From assembly GCA_040830545.1 (NCBI GenBank), contig JBFOMB010000063.1, positions 1 to 42,671 of the forward strand: a DNA stretch of 42,671 nt, read 5' to 3'. Position numbers and translations under genes: made by a program. Below are positions 24,701 to 26,490 of this stretch, piece after piece (the stretch's first letter is position 1; each line of letters begins with the position of its first letter). The DNA comes from HXMU1420-2 sp040830545. GTDB lineage: Bacteria > Pseudomonadota > Alphaproteobacteria > Rhodobacterales > Rhodobacteraceae. A model generated the notes under the pieces. That model ran no database searches. It saw only the letters and a program-made list of their open reading frames with translations, and was not told the origin of the DNA.

Positions 24701-25668
24701 GTGACATCCAGATTGGCCGTCCCAGCCAAGGTCACGTCAAAGTTGGCCGGAATCAGGTCCGCAGCCCGCAAAGGCGTCGGGGCCGCTGCTGCAGGGGCAA
24801 GCGTGGCGGTTGCGTCGATGTCCGCGTCCAAAGTCGCGGCAAGGTCCACAAACCCCAAATCAACCGAGGTCGAAAACCCGCTGAGCGCGCCATTGGCATT
24901 TACCGTGATCGCGCCCGGCGTCACGAAGAACCCGCTGCCATCCACGGCCAGACTGTCCAAGCCAAATTGCAGCGAGACACCAGCGCTTAGCGCCACGTCC
25001 AACTGACCGGTCGCGCCAAATGTCAGCCCGGTGCCGCCGTCCTGTCCCGTCAGGTCCAGGTCAATCGGCGTCGCGGCCACACTTCGGGTGATGTCCACGG
25101 TGAAGATGTCATCCGTGAGTTCTGGTGTCGCGTTTTCGGCGTAACTGGCTACAACCGTGTCGTCGCCAAACGTGCCCTGAATCGCGGCCAGAATCCCGTC
25201 GCTGTCGATCGCGCCGCCGCCCGCGATGTAGCCTTGAACCTTGTCCGTCAGCGTGGTCTGCACCAACGAACCAAAGTCGATCAGATTGTTGAGCGGGCGG
25301 TTGATGACGGGGATCGCCTGCGCCAATGCCGCCTGCGACTGCATGGCCGTGGACCAGTTTGCCAAAGCGGTCATGCCGGAATCATAGACGGTCGCCGCAC
25401 CGCCGGTCAGGTCAGCGTTAAGCAGGATTCGCTGCTCCAACGGCTCCATCGCTGTACGATTGCGCGCGATCTTCTTCTGAGCGGATGCCAGCGCCTTGGC
25501 CTTGCGCAGCTTTTTCTTGTTTCTGGATTTCTTCGGCGAAACCGAACCGACCTTTGCCTTCGGCTTCAGCCGCGGGGCAACCGGGCTACTATCATGCGTG
25601 TGCATCAACACCGATGGGGACACCCCCAAAAGGAAATCGCTGCGTTTGCCGGTCCAGCGTCTTCTCAT
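1..25668 (-). CDS. Giant LEPR-XLL/RTX/beta-helix extracellular protein (partial, C-terminus beyond left edge)
   Basis: One frame stays open from ATG 25668 to base 1, at least 8,556 residues. I translated it by eye along its length and checked the frame near 24500, 20040, 16080, 12000, 7980, 4020 and at the edge. The start has GAGGTG just upstream; an in-frame GTG four codons earlier is an alternative. Order from the N-terminus: basic leader, MEPLEQRILLNAD motif (residues 74-86), about 2,800 residues of beta-rich modules with spacers, RTX nonapeptides (about 2930-3810), propeller-like repeats (about 3830-4240), five beta-helix modules with Ig-, CBM- and malectin-like linkers (about 4260-7900), a nidogen-like stretch and cadherin/VCBS-like repeats. 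No classical signal peptide is seen. By analogy with RTX giants it is probably secreted and calcium-stabilised, serving as an adhesin or surface/matrix protein; catalytic activity (glycan lyase) is possible because beta-helices occur in such enzymes. Secretion route and function are inferred. Confidence 0.93.
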   Translation of the reverse strand, partial: MRRRWTGKRSDFLLGVSPSVLMHTHDSSPVAPRLKPKAKVGSVSPKKSRNKKKLRKAKALASAQKKIARNRTAMEPLEQRILLNADLTGGAATVYDSGMTALANWSTAMQSQAALAQAIPVINRPLNNLIDFGSLVQTTLTDKVQGYIAGGGAIDSDGILAAIQGTFGDDTVVASYAENATPELTDDIFTVDITRSVAATPIDLDLTGQDGGTGLTFGATGQLDVALSAGVSLQFGLDSLAVDGSGFFVTPGAITVNANGALSGFSTSVDLGFVDLAATLDADIDATATLAPAAAAPTPLRAADLIPANFDVTLAGTANLDVTADAGFGVETIGLDWTGDLSTPTVDTDLQLLSDLGDVTAGDFTSLFDGIDDFIGMLNPTGSLLGDLPVFGDSLVSLADPAGLIDGLLGGLPVFTDMNELRAAILAAADLDDLGLNRGDLDGDGVNDSIWLDLGFSGSRSGSVSGQWSERGALDMAATFSVATANVGVSGQLGLGVDLRGPTPTMFLRAGDAAPAIQITTALTGIDASAKVGFLDVAITGGSANASATLRLRQSGGSETITLAQLTGPVLNPESFAEIGGTVDITLPLEVPELGILRSLTASWSDLTDINAFTTNAGTFADLDAWKNLSAQDVTNALSELPHILRNLVENGYVDNIPYVGDTLANISNLADEIEAALATLQAFTDPAELLAALQAIPEFSLIDVATNADALEIGLGTSGVFDETVDVSFDQDVGGGLGSLSFGGQAQATGTTDATLRLGVFLDNTLSPEDRVYLRTGAGNTALDVGFQLLTTTPFLAAAALGPLRIEARNVDLNIARRDPSTGLLDPTGDATFSTFLRDPSGNDGITRLSEILANPVGIFQAPALQGRAELTADLAADSGVGSTTVPITVAQRLDFLNQAPSINLDTTQLGNLLPSNPADLLTSGTLDGTARALLAQLQPWLTQFANSAGQNPLLDTNIPVLEKSLRELLTLETLLSDFGTALLSFANDPAGAAEGVAALVADEIEALTDSARSFVVDRANMYSGLVQAAATQAAEQLGLTAGTDQFVMQLNTAIDIPFLNERGAIGVGDTDLSLALEAGISGSTTVDLQVTLGVRLDPTLPVEQAVFLRLDGFDVALAADVDPSFNSDIQVGVLDLDLEGNSNFRIRAGLQGGVAQGTGVPPAPLSLGEVLGTSTDGLLNLQVTQAEVAGAFIMTANLSGIGSGTLLVTGQGNPFSGEPVTYVFTGTLADEASEFSGLTAEGFLANLQQVASWLSSLSGANFLEADLPFTDATVGDALDWGVAFEQQVNQVLTDANGFATFDSLEDLVQQLGASAGIDPSSITSDYNASRERLEFALTLDHTFADLTTGFNVSESFDGLAGLSSSGSLTVQADGSLRIGFGFDLTRVSVVMEALRVPTLAFPAGQDANFFLILGDGRRFEVNLAAAQTQDNTVIGDLVSDLQAAVSTALLSGGTNQDGSPGTPLSPTAIQVGSVNRPGGARLTFTINDSTLGGALYYQEAAQIDAQGMTTRPATLNLGFGQTPASPTLTVTGDIPAPANGQLTQDAVLVIDASFQTPTVITIAAADTADNTTVDDLVLDIALALNNLNATRLANDAGSFIPQADDNGFISITLNDLFSTRLVIEPDASDSGGAAQMGFGSRLEVLPASARQGAVSDLVDSFYIDDLLATGNLAIDGTVDAAARFGIVDIELQNGTVDIDGSISLDLLSPPSPDFGYFLVDLPQNPALFEDLFTGADFTSSVSGNFNAPVTLSGPAATLFNLEGTETLSVNMPDMFDPDTWTVDGPSLEELGDFRDVSSEDIANAILEMAQLLEELFENSELGQDIPLLGDALGGLIDLVERFRDAAQQYADAPSAALATLESVLEDAISSALGLVPGDYLTLGFDEVTESLTFRFDFEKEFTATKGFDLDIDDLGLPNFGGLNVSNFISAGAGGNLAISALADIDLIFDVELFNIAAGNPPEVYLDSDSEVTLGIFAGGTNLDFDASVGPLGVFVRGGDVRVSRATGYDPVNSAAENRGTLTFGIDDTQSRYELTSLLSNSNNLTNVLDFTHNITAVANLPVDFPVVGNSLGAIDLAIPDLGEFLTKLANGQPINEGTDPTDDFSINVPDFAAEIANFDLIGNFSNIGSAIDLILSLLEDLLDNQVFNRDLPIVGDSLGDAADFVAEFRDNIQAATNGYTNPGFTGLYNALSTVFSGALRDTDNDGNFDDEIVIVFTADIDGDGIIQANETNFEWTQAENPDLSNINVATLDNIDIIMRLGQDVDLASANIGFELGLPGIGLSTRESSTIDVSLGWAFDFGIGISRTQGLYLRSNVGLDGGSAAPEFRATLSAELGEDFQAIGRLGFLELLMTPGQTPTGVSGTVTADLVGGSNGRLTFDSLAANGLTSINFDYDLTANVDMIVAMGFAFQSDGNGGYLNMSDFPTLDAVLRASWSFSGADGMSGNGSNATFSIDDVTLRFGEFLTNFIEPVFGPIADALEPIKPLLDILLTPLPVFSDIFGEPTNLLDLAAMVGGTAEIAEYAKAVNDILTIVDVARSITTNGGLYLGSLNMDGIDFRLGNGLDASRYNSLDTSNFLVSTLAELDGFMSNLGAGAFRDAKNSFNRESGFSFPLIEDPTMLFGLFFGQNVKLIEYTTPPVRVDFTFRQTLGPVWTPPPINIVFGGGVGLAAQLTFGYDTEGVRRYFESGNFGDLIAGFYIDDLNENGEDTPEAQFYGEIFAGAEVNLGVASVGAEGGLRATINFDLNDGVQETFGGEDFGLPGHGDGVIRYDEILENLQGGPLCIFDIEGALNFFLRVTWRILFYSDSATIVNLRLLDFNIPSCIGTAPELARLEENGDGTQTLVLNVGSEANRNLRGGGTQGEINEEYTVGAIGPGLIKVEAFGFTQIFGREDNVNITAITGDFQDGDDLLDAGGLLTNKNGDPISLTAHGGSGNDTILGTEAADTITGGLGSDEIAGRGGDDRIFGTAQGLQAAGSDADTLSGDGGDDLIIGSDNDDVIRGGQSNDRIFTGAGNDVVYAGGGDDIIVTGGGDDLVFGDAGNDQIWTQGGRDIAVGGGDNDTIVSGDASGAPAVATEALTAGILVASVGVDGLDLVIGDSVGDNIGQELFEGRPSQNRAEANRFFSIASLPASLNYDALLTGQPGIAGDDRIYSGLGGDYIFSQEGDDTVNSGSGNDYVRTGAGIDIVNLGSGTDEAHTESGNDQVDGGTQNDTITTGSGSDTVFGRAGNDDIDTGSGADLVFGEEGNDTIKLGAGDDTAFGGIDNDEIYGQENDDEVFGGEGSDDVYGNAGQDLVRGNAGTDRVFGDGGNDTLFGDSENDTIYGGTGIDQIFGNDGDDSIRAGGGADNVEGNDGNDTIFGEGGADFIQGQADGDVIHGGDDEDTIEGDTGNDFITGGDGDDSIRGDEGDDTISGNDGIDVLFGNAGADTLIGGAGEDEIYAGSGGDQVSGGTEADFIDAGDGDDTIFGDDGDDNILAGAGDDSAFGGEGSDTLELGDGDDTGIGGDNDDLILGQDGDDSVSGNDGDDLLRLGGGSGQQIASGGSGNDEIHGGDYSLLVATNPDSLLGGSGDDTIFGYAGDDSIDAGSGNDMVDAGRGDDFVELSTGDDTAYGRTGDDSIEGGSGDDQLFGGEGDDTLLGEADEDYLVAGRGADSLSGGDGDDRLEGVAGSNVLFGDGDDDVIIGAQETANTADGGTGNDYIQMGRGNDIARGGDGRDAISGGAGDDTLEGGAGNDILSGEEDDDLIYGFTQALPAGGAQDEVDRIFGGDGADDMFGGAGNDLIFGEAGDDRADAGAGGSNLVDLGADETAGLGADGADPVLNPLADTPPVPGALPDGISVASGGWTLTSGVSGLELAPATNLASNAVSVLAVSATETYAAWADPRDRGGIRVARFDGTNWTPLGAGLETLIASPPSETIAYSEPTLALVNGNLTLAFLETVGLQDRVHVMQFNGGLGQWESAGPIEIIGGANSARDLKLVDRAGNAYVAWFRSVGADVGIHGTELSGGSWSGLGGGGATLVAAVPLATLNLTGDSAFDVASQGTDLAFAYAEGVTETARVKVMTYTPGGGFGGVAGSTGVNGIADRPLVDPTVAFDGSGNLFVAAVGVETQNSLRDSVRAYRISDPFGTPGAWTEVTVDQGGIDLGADEGVRSTPVLASDGTDVHLAWQELDTEGTQAQTTRLRFASFDGSGFVLATGPELLAIPDGTQAERLQDLSLSVSAGAQAVPMIGFMVGGREAAGPMLQGLGTLIGAPLAANPGTNVTVVANAAAAQAALNGQNFGAGDVIEIAAGTHAGDIVIAAADAGVTIRGVGTDTVLTGTITVGAGADDVSIQALQVDDIVATGADNLHITGVSVDDDVSITGGTGASLVRNVISGTLTLDNVSSALIAGNTVLSSTRLNTAVDARILGNSLQGSVGLSISGAHTGLIADNRIDASTTGVQYDAAAVIRDNVITAQTGVSSSVADLATAFGASGRNHIALEGAGTGVLLTGGAILVDTLITGAAIGVNGTGLITGQSLGQGVEVRNSDFGVDQFTGRIEYLQVVASGIGIDATNDQEIIRSTFRDMTDTAIRVANADRVLIEGITVDSDTGDGVRVEGGSVEAEVMSSVFDLAGGTALNIADDSQTGFFSDYNLFHISGSGAIGFWTRSFTDILDWQVDIARFDLHSNGTTVVNPDLAKPKFANRATGDLSLLPTIGGQRISSLGVEAGDPATLADRPGYQPNLLVNPGFENGLTGWTDPDTTRGGSNATATAPATGGFQNGGYFAPGSTDAGFVGQTISLLGQGFTQAQINAGDVDLVFGGRVRSDGAGPFADMGSIVITFRDGTGAALGSEIRIDSTNPGDRWERLSQRVEVPANAEEVTFFFEATRTGTGNNTAIFDQGFVFLVPGLAGTDPGATPLTAREDAGTADLPGQAGEARINLRYPDLYDDWERGEPQLIRWESFGDTQNSQVRIDLYQDGPDGPAFLDTIVAATADTGEYRWIPETNNIAFGTYGLRIHISLVQLPQVFDRSVETFTVPEDGLVYYVDDASNVGDVFETTATGSNRNTGKIVTAPKPLPINILREYELSAGSQLFIDAGTYGSLGRFTVSGSFDFGLGLDEGFTITGAGRDLVTLQPALFPTQGHITNHHGIELYDADFVTIEDLTIIGGDRGLFAHAGSDDLIVTDLRILDSARDGLRYDGNSAAGTFADLIITDSGTDGINLGGDVQTLERINITNSGEDGIHALNGSQVQSFDQISITNSGSRGFHLINIGNSTLTRSTVDGTLSEGIYAVSNSAGTLTVGNADLTLGLGNVIRNTGTQGIQANSGTVVAGNTFDQTSVRFTSNFGAIDLNTGSAINNYVFDSGDGIIGFNGTLIEGNRIVQTRDDGIHAFRNSIVRGNVIYNAAVGIRTSDIGVQSEGNLIYNTGSHGMLLNGRNSTHAGNTISVSGGATGISVGSSATSVTLRDNIVQVANGTAISVALNAQSSFASDYNLYHVTGTGVTGNWQGVQRATLTDWQNAAFQDANSLDVDPLFVDPNGADGLRGFIGGIDQGADDLFTLQSTVGQTNGAATLGPVLNAGTGLPEFLAFSQAPGVAQSPAIDRADPGSAIGLEPVTNGGFRNLGAYGGTQYAAQSPAQFILITDPRSGDSLQQEGNFEIRWRSAGVVGTVDIDVSSDGGSTFQSIATGEANDGEFVWAIPLAQPLGQTIIRVASTDTPALQAISDPFEITEPISVFYVNDASTVGDQYSLAAGAEGNDGLSAATPMLSLRALLETYDLGAGDIVYVDTGQYDLTTDILLDDSLSGSSTEQFVIQGPTLDGAEAIVNRTTTASGTEVFTISGDFITIANLTVERGNTGIIIGSAAEGTILQDLSVRFASSRGITITNGATDTLLDRVEVNGASTGIYADSATTLIRDSSVYRQTSIGIDANRGTVLENVLAYDTSRGIDLNASSMIGGRVFHTSNYGILTSSNSLVRDVTVYASATGLYASEDSTRVEGGSFFDNGLGVQLNRGADFTGGFVYGNGTGIRTSGTSWTSEITDVKVYDNVTTNISIDHSSSGRTNVRNSVISGGGDVGISVRNTTFHYIGNNTFALDDGTAISASNTTNLRIAGNIFDLPAGQAFNIADTAVTGFESRNNLFNVTGTGSFGTWGGLATPTLSDWFFASGNDADARLGDPGFADRDGADNSEGWSTDVVSVARIENGEAGYSETGPAEDDGSGSNGQRRILAGSSATWTFDGITAGDIYRVYVSWGNGLVGATRSATYQVSDDNEVLGRVRVDQRFGSLGVTIDGETRPFFQVALVQPTTDTITVEVFSNSGDFALADVVRLERLEGDDGRDDDFSPAADGPATDGGSLSQPFFLEPGPNGGRIDIGHLGGTPDAPVIGSTPVLQILSPNRFDKIEANVPTAVTLRTSGVQQREGVAFVDLGAGFRPGQGEFGRGYWGPEDQGTRVGGSSGVTSSSLNENNPEAGPTQIYDRGIRNVNDTTPWTYSLDLPDGEYVVRIHTYSDTSSAGADEFSVLMDGNLIIDDISPARETGGVRNLLIVEGTGMVTGGDGMTLTFQRTGGTVEAVFMAIEVYRVDNALPAQGTVRIEASTDNGSNWTTVGTGVPLDRFGFAQFDWSPDPAVFSDQSVQLRAVDENTNTVGDSSAPIFVGNDGRDFFVNDGSTANDQFTTAVGDNANTGKTADSPLASLAFLLDVYDLEPGDRVFIDSGTYLQTRNIEITEADEGDALQFVEFIGPDAPGAEAIFDRQAANTSGRYPIHVLGADYVRLSNLTLTGGSTGLFLSGGAMFTETVDVTADANGFFGLFVDDNAHDSTHTRFTAINTGVATNRFESGIEVEGDRVTLIDATVRDNRYRGVQVDSTAAGFLMQGGLVQNNIGGARLFNGVIDGTTFDGNGLASTNTNDPALYLSGGSVGRNVIIQNSGNLGATVQSGRLENSVVTGGQRGVFVSSSGILQDSRIEGASVYGVSMFNSSQTLRNEIIDTPTGINVQPSNGGVATIVGNLIHGDAVRTGIFLDDGNNIRLDNNTIVLGNLGEYGMRLVGSPTNVSMRNNLFSLEAGEAVQWGNFAQLGRDSDYNLYDLSGTAVLGSWEGQIYTDLTDWFDANGLDRNSLFGDPGFVDAGNDDFRVMTSGAGVDKGDPLDEVFAEPLANGNRINIGAYGNTALAALSPAGLIQVLSPNGDDKLEAGETYDLTFRASGLQQEEVVLAVNTGTSSTVSGTNGLIYRSQAPYVSGASPATFSSTLFNGSDEGVLPQEFWMTVERLDFAGETTTYTIPTTPAGTYALRVHAMTTGSAPSTLDVIVNGQTVLADLDPRTLAGGQTFYGISVLTPRFNHTGGEITIDFVRGATGTMVGLSGFEVVRVDPTQPLNPTFTVEVSTDNGTTYVPVASGVTLDRSGTGRAPWIAGPETTGFTGLVRVTQDGAAVTDLSDQPFQIGNGGRDFYVNDASTTGDVFTTAIGDNANTGKTAADPVADLAVLIARYDLQAGDRIWIDTGNFTVDQELNFTEADSGDATGRIVIRGAGSGQTVLTKANTADFQDLVQFLGADYITIGDIGFAGAYRTFLAPNGSDSDFITFENVEVTGSRFQGLDFGTSNDDLVIRDSVFRSNGSSGTYQLDIDGARAMIFGGRVFDGGQGINLRGPQSVIDGTEIFGHTSTSALTLTSASSNAAGMVTGRNLLIRDNAQRGVTMNAFTVLEDSVITGNNLNVYTTGSGLIVRDNVISGATTSGVQNTFGTVVGNRIFDNGTGITGRGGNLLRNQIYSNSVSGIHLDMLNSDTATIRQNLIYANANTGVIIDDGDFHQIFGNTIVQPVGTAIQFVNTPINPTLRNNIIQTGAGPAIDVVSSATAGYSGGSSDFNLFNLTGPSATFGRWAGVSQATFLDWQNVSGEGNSSVVGDPLFLDVNGADNILGGPDGALGGGIDDNFNLDANSPAIDAGTAFGAFVTDYFERMRRDDPTTPNTGTGFDDFSVTTETGLVFAETGTAAGLRTSNSSLEIALPFAFTYHGTDYSSVRVTTEGFLHFGNTNSSAINSFLVNTQDNFLARPIIAPFWTNMETGRPQDGNVYVESQNNGTPDDFIRFRWKGQTQGLPTTEPVNFSTTLFRDGTIRFDYGGGNLDPRALIGLSAGNGDTFILQDYPGTGEALIFTPEPGLVFYDIGAFEFQGDSGDTTPPVVTGIPTLGLDTPDLGNPVSLEQAFTQITVQTSESLELVSARSAANYELREAGADRAFDTSDDIIIELTPTYSFPETDLVLLFDEPLAEGRDSLNNVVPGEYRLTLSGTLAIYDTAGNALDGDNDGNAGGDFVQFFTIDRSSNNAPVATDSTETVAEDGSIVISLNATDVDLDALAFSIQQGAANGTLSLFDPVAGTVTYTPNADFNGTDSFRFGVDDGKLGIDDATVTITVTPVNDAPVATAATRSVPSGVTTQIVLAGTDVETAAGDLRADVVTGPSLSGATLTRVSDLVFEYFVPLNVTGADSFTFTVTDTGDPAGVLAGALTSTEATVNLTVVPGNTAPSIAIIGDAVVTEGDVVSILPQATDVDGDGLTWRLVSGPAGATVDP
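1970..3370 (-). repeat. Parallel beta-helix module 5
   Basis: The head DFYVNDASTTGDVFTTAIGD is almost identical to that of module 4. It is followed by LQAGDRIWIDTGNFTVDQE, rungs (TIGDIGFAGAYRTFLAPNG, NAGMVTGRNLLIRDNAQRG) and the tail SDFNLFNLTGPSATFGRWAG ... GDPLFLDVNGADN. A malectin-like linker (about 4150-3650) separates it from module 4. Confidence 0.75.
4360..5740 (-). repeat. Parallel beta-helix module 4
   Basis: The head DFFVNDGSTANDQFTTAVGD leads to LEPGDRVFIDSGTYLQTRN, rungs (VRLSNLTLTGGSTGLFLSGG, GRLENSVVTGGQRGVFVSSS) and the tail SDYNLYDLSGTAVLGSWEG ... FGDPGFVDAGNDD. A malectin-like linker (about 6500-5950) precedes it in the protein. Confidence 0.75.
7180..8510 (-). repeat. Parallel beta-helix module 3
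   Basis: The head VFYVNDASTVGDQYSLAAG is followed by LGAGDIVYVDTGQYDLTTD, helix rungs (TIANLTVERGNTGIIIGSA, GGFVYGNGTGIRTSG) and the tail RNNLFNVTGTGSFGTWGG ... LGDPGFADRDGADN. An Ig-like linker (ITDPRSGDSLQQEGNFEIRW) lies just upstream in the protein. Confidence 0.75.
9090..10590 (-). repeat. Parallel beta-helix module 2
   Basis: The head VYYVDDASNVGDVFET with the later motif LSAGSQLFIDAGTYGSLG is followed by beta-helix rungs (EDLTIIGGDRGLFAHAGSD, GIHALNGSQVQSFDQISIT). It closes with the conserved tail SDYNLYHVTGTGVTGNWQG ... DVDPLFVDPNGADG. A separate CBM-like domain (NLLVNPGFENGLTGW, about 11495-11000) and an Ig-like linker precede it. Confidence 0.75.
11600..12890 (-). repeat. Parallel beta-helix module 1
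   Basis: Residues about 4260-4690 begin with AALNGQNFGAGDVIEIAAGT, a pectate-lyase/NosD-type beta-helix entry. Then come rungs of 22-25 residues with the alternating 'xIxGNxIxxxxxGhxhxxa' pattern (SALIAGNTVLSSTRLNTAV, HTGLIADNRIDASTTGVQY). The module ends with the tail SDYNLFHISGSGAIGFW ... DWQ, which recurs in all five modules. Confidence 0.75.
12930..14170 (-). repeat. Propeller-like repeats in the giant protein
   Basis: Six to seven units of about 55-65 residues share a 'hydrophobic-AWxxxxxxxxxhxVxxFxGxxWxxLG' pattern, for example YAAWADPRD ... VARFDGTNWTPLGAG, AYVAWFRSVG ... TELSGGSWSGLGG and VHLAWQELDTEG ... FASFDGSGFVLATG. This spacing fits blades of a BNR/sialidase- or PHB-depolymerase-like beta-propeller. 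Asp-box motifs are not clear, so enzymatic activity is not claimed; a ligand-binding propeller is the likelier reading. Confidence 0.6.
14240..16890 (-). repeat. RTX (hemolysin-type calcium-binding) nonapeptide array
   Basis: Read on the minus strand, residues of roughly 2930-3810 of the giant protein are dense GGxGxDxhx nonapeptides (for example GGSGNDTILGT, GGDGDDSIRGDEGDDTISG, FGEAGDDRADAG). There is room for about 80 repeats, with one non-repeat interruption at about 16130-16550. RTX repeats bind calcium between turns of a parallel beta-roll and fold after export. The array lies in the middle of the protein, not at the C-terminus as in classical RTX toxins. Confidence 0.95.
17090..25400 (-). 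repeat. N-terminal beta-rich region with recurring P-x-x-G-D-S-L spacers
   Basis: About 2,770 residues alternate long beta-rich stretches, rich in 'LxLGFDLxxxSxxFDxSxxLxG'-type sequence, with short helical spacers of the form (D/N)(I/L)P-hydrophobic-x-G-(D/N)-(S/A/T)-L followed by Leu- and Asp-rich helix. Spacers read DLPVFGDSLVSLAD near 24510, NIPYVGDTLANISNLAD near 23700, DIPLLGDALGGLIDL near 20195, DFPVVGNSLGAIDLAI near 19475 and DLPIVGDSLGDAADFVAEF near 19210. Degenerate copies lie near 25315 and 22795. The regular alternation suggests a filament of tandem domains. I do not recognise a named fold for the beta stretches. Confidence 0.7.
25411..25449 (-). other. LEPR-XLL-like N-terminal motif in the giant protein
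   Basis: Residues 74-86 read MEPLEQRILLNAD, close to the LEPR-x-LL-S-A-D signature found near the N-terminus of very large bacterial surface proteins. A Lys/Arg-rich stretch (residues 35-71, including SPKKSRNKKKLRKAK) precedes it. The signature is thought to mark a sorting or export class; its mechanism is not established. Here Q replaces P at the fourth position (LEQR for LEPR). Confidence 0.75.
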
Positions 25669-26243
25669 CACACACCTCACATCCCGTAACCGGAAAAGGT
25701 GACGCAGACGAACGTCCACTCACCTCACCGTGATCCCAGATCTTTCGATGTTCCCAGATGGTGCACGCGTCTTGACGCTAATAAATTCAAATATTCAAAT
25801 AGTTGGCAGCGACTGACACTAAACACAATTGGAACAAGTAATAACGTGTTAATACTGATTGCCCTGAGGTCACTTGTAAAGAAAATTTGTGACATGAGTG
25901 ATCAAACGTATTCACTCTAAACCACTGCGAACCAACGAATTGGCAAAAATTCGCACATACTCTGCAGCGGGGAAAATCTGCGAAATTTCACCATTGACGC
26001 GGCTTTTGTCGCTCGTCGCTGCGGCACCCGGGGCCTGTCGCACATCAGCGACAGCGCCGATTCTCTACCACAATGAACTTATTTGGGCGCGATAAGTGGG
26101 CTTAATAGCCGCTAAATACAGAATGAAAAAAGAACTCGAATGAACGAATCTCGAACCGGGCCGTGTTTTTTATTTTCACGCGATGTTTTTGTACTTTTTA
26201 TTCGGAATGTGAGATATGTTTTTTGAAAGGCATTATCTCCTTT

Positions 26244-26272
26244 CTGGAAACAATGCGGTATTTTTTTATACT
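26244..26272 (+). promoter_or_regulatory. Possible sigma70-like promoter for the DUF2478 gene
   Basis: A TATACT hexamer (26267-26272) lies 17 bp after a poor -35 match CTGGAA (26244-26249). The -10 box is good and the -35 weak. If used, it would give a leader of about 210 nt. This is tentative. Confidence 0.2.
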
Positions 26273-26416
26273 ATTGCTTACACAACTTTCGTTTCTTGGA
26301 CGGTTCCTAATATGTTGGGTCTCGGCCAGATGGTCCAATGCACACCACATGGGGCGTCTTCGGGCAAATCGATGCGCCTAAATCCCGGAGATATTCGACA
26401 CAATCGGGACATCCCC

Positions 26417-26464
26417 GCGCTTCGCGCTTTTTTCTCTCGCAACGGCAGCATAGTCTACTGCCGT
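26417..26464 (+). promoter_or_regulatory. Structured leader of the DUF2478 gene (two hairpins)
   Basis: A compact GCGC-TTC-GCGC stem (26417-26427) is followed directly by six T's. A second hairpin follows, with perfect 7-bp arms ACGGCAG (26442-26448) and CTGCCGT (26458-26464) around a 9-nt loop, about 10 nt before the Shine-Dalgarno-like GGAAAG. The first resembles a very short intrinsic terminator; together they could form an attenuator. No known riboswitch class is recognised. Confidence 0.3.
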
Positions 26465-26490
26465 CCCACCTGTGGAAAGTGAGCGCAAAA

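Larger units (their letters stand above)
25669..26490. other. AT-rich intergenic region between the giant gene and the DUF2478 gene
   Basis: About 820 bp without a convincing gene. It is visibly more AT-rich than its flanks, especially 25780-25930 and 26100-26340, and short frames in it have no recognisable product. Visible details are a tandem 8-bp direct repeat (ATTCAAAT, 25785-25800), GTCAC/GTGAC arms around 25870-25894 and T-runs near 26165-26225 and 26260. It must contain the promoters of both divergent genes, but I cannot fix a convincing promoter for the giant gene. Confidence 0.6.

Noticed and set aside
25865..25900. Crp/FNR-type operator from GTCAC/GTGAC arms upstream of the giant gene
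   Set aside because: Spacing (15 nt) does not fit TGTGA-N6-TCACA or an FNR box; arms are only 5 bp.
25699..26482. Small frames in the AT-rich intergenic region (such as 25699-25920, 26163-26381, 26216-26482)
   Set aside because: No ribosome sites, no recognisable protein features, and frames overlap one another without coding bias.
26338..26490. N-terminal extension of the DUF2478 protein
   Set aside because: The family starts at MNIGYVMTAGKGD; the upstream part covers the structured leader and lacks a ribosome site.
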